In this document: positions 7,383 through 12,426 of the stretch, piece by piece
Layout: each line of letters starts with the position of its first letter
Position numbering within the stretch: position 1 is the first letter of the stretch
From: Deltaproteobacteria bacterium
GTDB lineage: Bacteria > Desulfobacterota > Desulfobacteria > Desulfobacterales > JAUVGT01
Direction of reading: 5' to 3'
DNA length: 13,868 bases
Assembly: GCA_030593645.1 (NCBI GenBank)
Contig: JAUVGT010000077.1
Span: 1 to 13,868 of the forward strand
The notes under the pieces: generated by a model
The model's database searches: none
What the model was told of the DNA's origin: nothing
The model's input: the letters and a program-made list of their open reading frames with translations, nothing else
Position numbers and translations under genes: made by a program

Positions 7383-7656
7383 TCAGATATGTCAGTACCC
7401 ATATCCGGACCAACCCAAAAAACAAAAACGCGAATACTTCGGCCGTGGGATCGATGGTGAAAAAAACGCCAGGGAACGACATAAAAGCCTAAACATTCAG
7501 GACCGCCAACCCAGAACACCGAAAGAGACAGTGCCAATCTTCGGCGACCTGGTTAACGTTTATCATTATTTGAACAAAAGGTTGCTACCAGTACTGCACA
7601 ATGTAATCTGGGGGGTGCGTGCATCTGACATGGATCTCTCCCAGTGGAGGCAATGA
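7348..7656 (+). pseudogene. Decayed start-less reading frame with in-frame repeats
   Basis: From 7348 a frame stays open for 102 codons to TGA 7654-7656, with no usable start before about 7531 and overlapping the 3' end of the secreted-protein gene. Its middle looks like real protein: KETVPIFGDLVNVYHYLNKR at about 7521-7580. Two stretches in the same frame resemble each other: DQPKKQKREYFG (from 7408) and DRQPRTPKETVPIFG (from 7501). At DNA level both start GGACC, continue with AACCCA, and end in CTTCGGC about 93 bp apart. The simplest reading is the remnant of a gene that lost its 5' end, with an ancestral internal repeat. The family is not recognised. It could also be a dispersed genomic repeat that happens to be open. 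Confidence 0.4.
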
Positions 7657-7892
7657 TCAACAAATTACCTGTTATCGTAAGTGATTCATGCGGTACCAAA
7701 TGTTACATTCAGCACGGCATAAATGGATATATCTTTAAAAATAAGAATAGTGATGATTTGGAAGAAAAAATTAAATTAATTATCGATGATAAAAATCGAC
7801 TCGTTGAAATGGGAATGAAAAGTTATAAAATTGCAAAAACAAATCACTCTCTTCAAGTCTATTCAAAACGAATGAAAGAAATAATCGATTAG
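7629..7892 (+). pseudogene. 3' stub of a GT4-type glycosyltransferase
   Basis: The last 83 or so residues match the C-terminal end of group-1 (GT4, GT-B fold) glycosyltransferases. LPVEAMINKLPVIVSDSCGT is the usual helix-loop region around the conserved acidic residue that contacts the nucleotide-sugar, followed by IQHGINGYIFKNKNSDDLEE and a helical tail. The N-terminal half of the enzyme (about 270 residues or more) is missing. In this frame a TGA stands at 7626-7628, and the upstream bases belong to an unrelated decayed frame. A GTG at 7644 could in principle start an 82-residue peptide, but it has no Shine-Dalgarno sequence and would lack the acceptor domain. I read it as a non-functional leftover of a deletion or rearrangement. 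No sugar-pathway genes lie nearby. Confidence 0.75.
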
Positions 7893-8170
7893 TCACCTCT
7901 ATGATCATCTCTGAGATCATTTTCAATGAAAAAATCATGTGAATCACAAACAACTTAACGACATATAAGTCGTAAGCGCAGGTCGTTTTAGTCGTTTTAA
8001 ATATTCTTATAAATTCAGGCGATTGAGCCATATTTTTCATGATCTTTAGGCAAATCTCATAAAAGATATGTCAGTTTTGTCTTGTGTCTAAACATGATAT
8101 TATTCAATATTTTAATAATAAGTTGTTAGATTACAAATTGTTATATTTATATTATAAATTTGTTTGTGTT
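7893..8170 (+). other. AT-rich intergenic region with short repeats
   Basis: No gene seen. A weak hairpin at 7903-7921 followed by TTTTC sits just after the glycosyltransferase stub and might act as a terminator. At 7958-7973 ACGAC-ATATAA-GTCGT is an inverted repeat, and at 7982-7999 GTCGTTTTA is repeated twice in tandem, so the GTCGT core occurs three times plus once inverted. TATTATT/AATAATA is an inverted repeat close to 8100-8125. These could be protein-binding sites upstream of the sigma-54-like promoter, but nothing proves it. Confidence 0.4.
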
Positions 8171-8186
8171 TGGCTGGTTTTTTGCG
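8171..8186 (+). promoter_or_regulatory. Sigma-54-like (-24/-12) promoter for the outer-membrane protein
   Basis: TGGCTGG-TTTT-TTGCG fits the RpoN consensus TGGCACG-N4-TTGC: both GG and GC are present with the exact required spacing (G to G 12 bp), the full TTGC is present, and there is a T-tract between them. Transcription would start near 8197. A TATAAT at 8188-8193 with a poor -35 (TTGTGT) offers a sigma-70 alternative. Confidence 0.5.
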
Positions 8187-8202
8187 TTATAATAAACACA
8201 GA

Positions 8203-8235
8203 ATTAAACCTATGATTAAACTCAGGATTAAACCG
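8203..8235 (+). repeat. Three 12-bp iterons in the outer-membrane protein leader
   Basis: ATTAAAC begins at 8203, 8215 and 8227, exactly 12 bp apart, with partly conserved flanks (CCTATG, TCAGG, CGA). They lie between the predicted transcription start and the hairpin at 8245. They may be an operator or an RNA-binding array. Confidence 0.55.
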
Positions 8236-8244
8236 AATTGCAAA

Positions 8245-8273
8245 CTGCAGTGGTGTTAATCACACCACAGTAG
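8245..8273 (+). repeat. 5'-UTR hairpin before the outer-membrane protein gene
   Basis: CTGCAGTGGTGT and ACACCACAGTAG pair over 12 positions with two mismatches around a 5-nt loop (TAATC). It ends 9 bp before the ATG at 8283, so in the mRNA it would abut or occlude the ribosome-binding region, which has no strong Shine-Dalgarno sequence. It could be a translational control element or a protein operator. Confidence 0.6.
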
Positions 8274-8282
8274 AATGAAAAT

Positions 8283-9002
8283 ATGAAAAAAACAATACTT
8301 ATATATATTATCATATTGGTTGTGATGGCTCTCGCTAATGTTGCCGCAGCTGATGATTTGGAAAAACTGTTTCCTTACTACGATGGTGATTTTGAATCCG
8401 ATGATTTCGGGTATTTCAGTACAATAATCGAAACAGATAATTTCTTTTCAGATTCAGAATATTTTCCGGTAATCGAAGTGGTGGCGATACTGGGTAAACA
8501 GAACCTGAGCCTTTCTTATTACGGAAATACGGAAGAAAAAAATATCAATAAAGACTCGGTTCCTGCGGATTATTTGAAAAACAGTAATGATAGTGAAAGT
8601 TTTTTTGATATTTTATACAGCTTTAATATGATGCATTTGGAAAATGATGTTGCTGATATTTCCTTTGACGTTGTGGGCAAGATACAATTTGAAGATGGTT
8701 TTCTGAACGTAAAGGATCCGGAAAAATATTCATTTAGAGAATACTATACTAATAATGTTATGCCGGGTGTAAATTTGAATCTCGGTTTTTTTGATAACCT
8801 TTTTAATCTCAAATTAACAGGTATGGGGTTCGAATATGACGGTGAAACCATGCTAGATGGTCGGGCTGACATATCCTTCAATCCCATTCCAAATTTGAAG
8901 ATTCATGGCGGTTTTCGAATATTGTACCTGGATATTGAAAAAACCGGAATGAAATCAAAAAAAACATCCGGTTCCTTTCTTGGCCTCACCTTAAGATTTT
9001 AA
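8283..9002 (+). CDS. Predicted outer-membrane beta-barrel protein (239 aa)
   Basis: Signal peptide at residues 1-23 (MKKTILIYIIILVVMALANV, then AAA before DD). The mature protein is acidic, has no other hydrophobic helix, and shows alternating hydrophobic segments typical of barrel strands (VNLNLGFF, LFNLKLTGMGF, GRADISFNPIPNLKIHGGFRI). It ends in LGLTLRF: a C-terminal Phe preceded by alternating residues is the BAM-recognition signature of outer-membrane barrels. The length would allow an 8-strand barrel. The N-terminal part of the mature protein (24-60) is rich in Asp, Phe and Tyr and may be a periplasmic plug or surface segment. The exact family is not recognised. It stands alone behind a sigma-54-like promoter, iterons and a hairpin, suggesting conditional expression. 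Confidence 0.75.
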   Translation: MKKTILIYIIILVVMALANVAAADDLEKLFPYYDGDFESDDFGYFSTIIETDNFFSDSEYFPVIEVVAILGKQNLSLSYYGNTEEKNINKDSVPADYLKNSNDSESFFDILYSFNMMHLENDVADISFDVVGKIQFEDGFLNVKDPEKYSFREYYTNNVMPGVNLNLGFFDNLFNLKLTGMGFEYDGETMLDGRADISFNPIPNLKIHGGFRILYLDIEKTGMKSKKTSGSFLGLTLRF

Positions 9003-9052
9003 TACAGATCTCCATTTTTACCTCCTCAAGACGAAAATCATAAAATAACACA

Positions 9053-9154
9053 TTAAAAACAATTTCCATACAGGGGTATGCAAAGCCTGGCACTTTGGAT
9101 TCGGATCTTTTCTTTCCGCGCAAACCCTAAGGTTTTTAAGGACTTCTGCACCAT
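9053..9154 (-). CDS. Possible 33-residue ORF antisense to the hairpin island
   Basis: ATG at 9154-9152 follows AAAGG with a 4-nt spacing and runs 33 codons to TAA at 9055-9053. The peptide is basic with two cysteines (RLCIPLYGNCF at its end). It lies wholly in the structured island, so open frame and structure cannot both be assumed meaningful. It is only a candidate. Confidence 0.2.
   Translation of the reverse strand: MVQKSLKTLGFARKEKIRIQSARLCIPLYGNCF
9067..9137. other. Multi-hairpin island between the outer-membrane protein and RHH genes
   Basis: A segment less AT-rich than its surroundings contains successive hairpins: CATAC-AGGG-GTATG (9067-9080), CAAAG-CCTGGCA-CTTTG (9081-9097), CGGA/TCCG (9102-9118) and AAACC-CTAA-GGTTT (9122-9135) followed by TT. 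The first two abut exactly. It could be a small structured RNA, a repeat element or a terminator region for the upstream gene. It does not match a riboswitch I know. Confidence 0.4.
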
Positions 9155-9274
9155 CACACCTTTCATTTAAATATTTAATTATTTATTGCAATATAATCAC
9201 AACATACATAGAACTTGTATTCTTAATAAAAATAAAAAAAAATAAATATAATACTTGATAAATATATAAATATA

Positions 9275-9292
9275 ATGTAAGAAATCTTACAT
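9275..9292 (+). promoter_or_regulatory. Palindromic operator overlapping the RHH start codon
   Basis: ATGTAAG-AAAT-CTTACAT is a perfect inverted repeat with 7-bp arms; its last two bases are the first two of the RHH ATG. A TATAAT stands directly upstream at 9271-9276, overlapping its edge. Ribbon-helix-helix proteins bind short palindromes as dimers of dimers, so autoregulation is the natural inference. Confidence 0.55.
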
Positions 9293-9452
9293 GGGGAAGA
9301 AAAAAACATTTTCAACACGAATCGAAGATCAAAAGATTAAAGATTTGAAGCACCTTGCCGTGGATACAGACAAATCACTGGGTGAACTTCTCGGTGAAGC
9401 GATCCAGGATCTTGTAAATAAATATAAGGATAAGGTCGAAGCCGAAATATAA
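9291..9452 (+). CDS. Ribbon-helix-helix DNA-binding protein (53 aa)
   Basis: A short gene. The sequence FSTRIEDQKIKDLKHLAVDT (7-26) gives the N-terminal strand followed by helix A, and KSLGELLGEAIQDLVNKYKD (28-47) gives helix B with the typical SxxELLxEAI pattern of RHH (CopG/Arc-like) proteins. The start is basic (MGKKK), as expected for DNA contact. The frame is closed 18 bp upstream by TAA, so ATG 9291 is the only ATG choice. There is no Shine-Dalgarno sequence: the bases before the ATG are the palindrome, and if the TATAAT at 9271 is used the mRNA would be nearly leaderless. Many such proteins are antitoxins, but no toxin gene follows. Instead a PilZ gene begins 54 bp downstream. Probably a small, self-regulating repressor. 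Confidence 0.75.
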   Translation: MGKKKTFSTRIEDQKIKDLKHLAVDTDKSLGELLGEAIQDLVNKYKDKVEAEI

Positions 9453-9506
9453 ATTAAGAAACGAATGATCAGATTTTTTCATTTAAACATTTCGCAGGAG
9501 AATTGA

Positions 9507-9809
9507 ATGAAAACCGGGAAAGAAAAAAGAAATGACAAGCGGTCCAGTAAATCCATACCCATTATGCTTGAATACAAAACAGGATTGTATTGCAGCGCTA
9601 TAATGCAAAATTACAGTTCAAACGGAATGTATCTCGAAACAGATTGTTCTCCAGATACCGGTTCAAAAATTTATATTGGTATTGAAAAATCTCCTTATGA
9701 ATTATGCCCGGCTGTTTATAGCGCAAAGGTGATCTGGTGTGATGAGATTCATGATGATGAGGCAATCTATCTATATGGAATGGGTGTTAAATTGAATGGT
9801 TACTGCTGA
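9507..9809 (+). CDS. PilZ-domain protein, predicted cyclic-di-GMP receptor (100 aa)
   Basis: A single-domain PilZ protein. The two cyclic-di-GMP contact motifs are present: RxxxR as R8-N-D-K-R12, and NxSxxG as N35-Y-S-S-N-G40 (D/NxSxxG in the family). The beta-barrel part continues with GSKIYIGI (52-59) and AKVIWC, then GMGVKL near the end. The length is that of a stand-alone PilZ adaptor, with no enzymatic or membrane part, so it should act in the cytoplasm by binding a partner. Start: ATG at 9507, 6 nt after AGGAG. It follows the RHH gene by 54 bp and precedes the zinc-ribbon gene by 57 bp on the same strand, so these three may form one transcript. The REC-GGDEF protein at the left of the window is a possible source of its ligand. 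Confidence 0.85.
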   Translation: MKTGKEKRNDKRSSKSIPIMLEYKTGLYCSAIMQNYSSNGMYLETDCSPDTGSKIYIGIEKSPYELCPAVYSAKVIWCDEIHDDEAIYLYGMGVKLNGYC

Positions 9810-9866
9810 CACTCTATCAGTAATACAATAATAATATTTAATACGTATACAAAAGGAGAATGAAAA

Positions 9867-10100
9867 ATGCAGACAAACAAAAACAGTTTTCATTCAGAAG
9901 ATCCGGAAATGGTCCTGGCTAAAATTCATAAAGCTGATAAAGTAGCTGTGAAATGTATTTGTCCCAAATGCGGCTCGGTCCATAAAATGAAATTCTTATG
10001 GACCGGTCGGGGAACACCCAGGAAATACTGTTTGTTGTGTAAAAACTTCGTTTCTGTTGTCGAAGCAGTAGACTATCACAGTATGCCCTCAAATGTATAA
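9867..10100 (+). CDS. Small zinc-ribbon protein of unknown function (77 aa)
   Basis: Not recognised as a named family. Residues 31-36 (CICPKC, with CPKCG at 33-37) and YCLLC at about 54-58 form two CxxC knuckles separated by about 20 residues, the layout of a zinc ribbon. An additional Cys31 precedes the first knuckle. Between them is a basic loop (HKMKFLWTGRGTPRK). The N-terminal 25 residues are polar and helical; the tail is short. Such proteins usually bind nucleic acid or a protein partner. The start at ATG 9867 follows AAAGGAGA with a 9-nt gap; an ATG at 9860 is in another frame. The PilZ gene lies 57 bp upstream, and a 332-bp region separates it from cbiA. Confidence 0.7.
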   Translation: MQTNKNSFHSEDPEMVLAKIHKADKVAVKCICPKCGSVHKMKFLWTGRGTPRKYCLLCKNFVSVVEAVDYHSMPSNV

Positions 10101-10134
10101 TTGTGACATTGAGTCGCTGATTATTTAAATATCA

Positions 10135-10178
10135 TTCACAGATTGTCTTTTAGTGAAATAAGAGATATGTTCTGTGGA
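10135..10178. repeat. Long imperfect hairpin downstream of the zinc-ribbon gene
   Basis: An outer stem of 8 pairs (TTCACAGA with TCTGTGGA, one G-T), a small internal loop, and an inner stem of about 9 pairs (TCTTTTA with TAAGAGA at its core, wobbles included) closed by the hexaloop GTGAAA. No T-run follows directly, so it is not a standard terminator. It may protect the 3' end of the zinc-ribbon transcript. Confidence 0.6.
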
Positions 10179-10258
10179 AGACACTCACTGGTATCAAAAT
10201 TCCTTTTTTTGATGCTCTCCAGAAATCGTAACGCCATCTTGCGACCTGTTACCATCAT
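10136..10258 (-). CDS. Possible 40-residue ORF upstream of and antisense to the cbiA leader
   Basis: ATG at 10258-10256 opens 40 codons ending in TGA at 10138-10136. The peptide begins MMVTGRKMALRFLESIKKRN and is basic at its N-terminal half. There is only a weak GGA upstream as ribosome site. Overlap with the long hairpin weakens the case. It could be a gene remnant. Confidence 0.2.
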   Translation of the reverse strand: MMVTGRKMALRFLESIKKRNFDTSECLPQNISLISLKDNL

Positions 10259-10432
10259 TCCAATATTCTAACATTACATTATTCCAGCCTTTTTCAATTT
10301 TTCATCATAAGATTTTTAACATCGATTTGGCTTTGTCTATTGCATGAATGCAGTAAGATGATATATACAATCACTTTAAAACAGGAGTATTCGAAAAGTC
10401 ACTCCAATGAAATTGTTTTATAACAGGAGGCT

Positions 10433-11824
10433 GTGATTAAAGGATTCATCATTGCAGGAACCCAGAGCGGAAGCGGAAAAACCACCGTAACACTTTGTAT
10501 TTTGGCAGCCCTTATCAAACGCGGTTTTTCTGTTGCACCGTTTAAAATTGGACCGGATTTTATCGATCCGGGACACCATTCCTGCATTGTGGGTACAAAA
10601 AGTAGAAATCTTGACGGCTGGATGCTGTCAAGGGAATATAATATCCAAAATTTTACAACTGCAGCTCGTTCCAAAGATATCGCTGTTGTTGAAGGAGTTA
10701 TGGGTCTTTTTGACGGATACAGCGGGCGTGATGAATCAGGATCTACTGCCCAGATGTCAAAATGGATTGATCTTCCGATTATCCTTGTGGTGAATGCAAA
10801 AAGTATGGCACGAAGCGCCGCCGCCCTGGTTCAAGGGTATGAAAATTTTGATAAATCTCTTAATTTTGTCGGAGTTATTTTCAATAATATCGGAAGTTCA
10901 AAACACCTCAAAACGATCGAGGACGCGCTGGAAAACAATGTAAAAATGCCTTGTCTCGGCGGTATCATCCGGGATGAAAAAATCACGATACCTGAAAGAC
11001 ATTTGGGGCTTGTCACTCATCATGACCATCCATTATCCAATAGAGAAAAAAAAAGGTTTGCAGAGTTGATTGAGACCGGTATTGATATCGATTATTTGCT
11101 TGGCAGACTTGAAGAAAAAGAATCCTCTCAAAATTTATGGGAAAATCCGTACAAAGCTGAAGATAGAGATGTAAAAATTGGTGTGGCAATGGATCACGCA
11201 TTCTGTTTTTATTACCCGGATAATATTGAGATGTTTGAGCATTTTGGTGCGAAAATAGAATATTTTTCACCGGTAAACGACGCATTTCTGCCGGATAATC
11301 TGGATGGACTATATTTTGGTGGAGGCTACCCCGAACTTCATGCCAAAGATCTTACCGAAAACGTCACCATGCGAAAACAGGTCAACGAATTCAGTAAGAA
11401 GAGAATGCCGATCTATGCTGAATGCGGCGGGTTTATGTATCTGTGTCAAGGGATTACTGACATTGAAGATAATCGATATCCCATGGCCGGCTGTTTTCCA
11501 TTTACAACCCGGATGCTTCCGAAATTAAAGTCATTGGGATACCGTGAGATCCGGTTGAAAAAAGATACCATCATCGGAAAAATGAATACTGTATTAAGAG
11601 GTCATGAATTCCATTATTCCGAATGTTCAGATCGGGATGAAAACATTGAAACCGTGTATACGGCAAAAGCAAGAAATTCAGATGATGATGAAAATGAAGG
11701 CTATTTTATTAACAATACACTGGGCAGTTATACCCATATACATTTCGGAAGCTGCCCGCAAGCGGCTGATCACTTTATCAGACAATGCCGTAATTACAAG
11801 GAAAACAGGATGAAACACTCATGA
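10433..11824 (+). CDS. cbiA: Cobyrinate a,c-diamide synthase
   Basis: Amidates the a and c side chains of cob(II)yrinate using ATP and glutamine, in the cytoplasm, in B12 synthesis. The 463 residues match the family. The N-terminal DTB-synthetase-like ATPase has the P-loop GTQSGSGKTT (9-18), KIGPDFIDPGHH (38-49) and VVEGVMGLFDGYSG (85-98). The C-terminal class-I glutamine-amidotransferase-like domain has FGGGYPELHA (295-304), nucleophile Cys331 in YAECGGFMYL, and the HIHFGS motif (435-440) supplying the catalytic His. The start is GTG at 10433, only 2 nt after AGGAGG, an unusually short spacing; the family N terminus (KGFIIAGT) allows no later start. The stop overlaps the cbiC ATG (ATGA). CobB of the aerobic pathway is the alternative, but the cbiD and cbiE context favours CbiA. 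Confidence 0.95.
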   Translation: MIKGFIIAGTQSGSGKTTVTLCILAALIKRGFSVAPFKIGPDFIDPGHHSCIVGTKSRNLDGWMLSREYNIQNFTTAARSKDIAVVEGVMGLFDGYSGRDESGSTAQMSKWIDLPIILVVNAKSMARSAAALVQGYENFDKSLNFVGVIFNNIGSSKHLKTIEDALENNVKMPCLGGIIRDEKITIPERHLGLVTHHDHPLSNREKKRFAELIETGIDIDYLLGRLEEKESSQNLWENPYKAEDRDVKIGVAMDHAFCFYYPDNIEMFEHFGAKIEYFSPVNDAFLPDNLDGLYFGGGYPELHAKDLTENVTMRKQVNEFSKKRMPIYAECGGFMYLCQGITDIEDNRYPMAGCFPFTTRMLPKLKSLGYREIRLKKDTIIGKMNTVLRGHEFHYSECSDRDENIETVYTAKARNSDDDENEGYFINNTLGSYTHIHFGSCPQAADHFIRQCRNYKENRMKHS

Positions 11825-12426
11825 AGCCGGGAGAGATTGAAACATTAAGTTTCAAAATAATCGAAAAAGAAGCGGGTCGTCACACGTTTACTGATAAACA
11901 ATGGAAGATCGTCAGAAGAATGATCCATACAACCGCTGATTTTGAATATATGGAGAATGTACGATTCCATCCTGAAGCCGTCGAAAAAGGGATTATGGCT
12001 GTGAAAAACGGCAAAACAATTATAACCGATACGAATATGGCTCTTTCAGGGATTAGAAAAAATGACCTGAGTGGTGGCAATGCCAAATGCCTGATCAATG
12101 ACCCTGAAGTCATCAGGATATCGAAGGAAAAAGGAATTACCCGCGCGCGCGCAGCAGTGGATCAAACAGCCAAAATCATCGATGAAGCGATATATGTGAT
12201 TGGAAATGCCCCCACTGCGCTTCTCCGGCTGGTTGAACTGGTGAAGCAGAATAGTGTGAAACCCTTACTGATTATCGGTTTACCTGTTGGCTTTGTAAAT
12301 GCCGCTGAATCAAAACAGGCATTAATGAAACTTGATATCCCCTATATAACGAACATCGGCCGAAAAGGCGGTTCAAATGTAGCGGCTTCAGTGATCAACG
12401 CGATTATCATTATGGCTGAATATTGA
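11821..12426 (+). CDS. cbiC: Cobalt-precorrin-8 methylmutase
   Basis: Moves the methyl group from C11 to C12 of the corrin ring, giving cobyrinate, the substrate of CbiA. The 201 residues agree with CbiC/CobH (about 210). Conserved features: RMIHTTADFEY with the catalytic His36, RFHPEAVEKGI, ITDTNMALSGI (about 68-78), and near the end GLPVGFVNAAESK and RKGGSNVAASVINAI. The ATG overlaps the cbiA stop by 4 bp and the stop overlaps the cbiD TTG by 4 bp, so all three are translationally coupled. An alternating CG tract (12142-12152) encodes part of TRARAA. The CobH name of the aerobic pathway is excluded mainly by context. Confidence 0.95.
   Translation: MKPGEIETLSFKIIEKEAGRHTFTDKQWKIVRRMIHTTADFEYMENVRFHPEAVEKGIMAVKNGKTIITDTNMALSGIRKNDLSGGNAKCLINDPEVIRISKEKGITRARAAVDQTAKIIDEAIYVIGNAPTALLRLVELVKQNSVKPLLIIGLPVGFVNAAESKQALMKLDIPYITNIGRKGGSNVAASVINAIIIMAEY

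Larger units (their letters stand above)
10101..10432 (+). other. 332-bp region upstream of cbiA
   Basis: No clear gene and no recognisable cobalamin riboswitch. It holds a long hairpin at 10135-10178, an A/T hairpin ATCAAAA/TTTTGAT at 10193-10213, and a third, GGAGT/ACTCC, at 10384-10405. A weak sigma-70 candidate is TTGCAT (10340-10345) with TATACA (10364-10369), 18-bp spacing. The minus strand carries a 40-codon ORF (10136-10258) and other coding-like scraps up to about 10370, possibly remnants of a lost gene. Confidence 0.4.

Noticed and set aside
7124..7537. 137-codon minus-strand ORF opposite the secreted-protein gene and the decayed frame
   Set aside because: Its second half is antisense to a gene with signal peptide and ribosome site, and it has no ribosome site of its own; its repeated FWVG segments mirror the repeat on the plus strand.
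6787..8282. Integrated island at the tRNA-Pro 3' end
   Set aside because: No repeat of the tRNA 3' end and no integrase gene was found; only decayed and orphan genes suggest past exchange.
9071..9091. GGGGTATGCAAAGCC recalls part of the GEMM cyclic-di-GMP riboswitch
   Set aside because: The first conserved half (GGGCAAACC) and the later tetraloop-receptor part are missing, so it is not a credible GEMM element.
9291..9809. RHH gene as the antitoxin of a toxin-antitoxin pair
   Set aside because: The next gene is a clear PilZ protein, and no RelE/ParE-, PIN- or HicA-like frame lies next to it.
10328..10344. Second sigma-54-like element, TGGC...TTGC, upstream of cbiA
   Set aside because: The spacing between GG and GC is one base too long; RpoN promoters require fixed spacing.
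12142..12152. Alternating CG tract (possible Z-DNA) in cbiC
   Set aside because: It encodes ordinary residues in a conserved gene; short CG runs in coding DNA need no special explanation.
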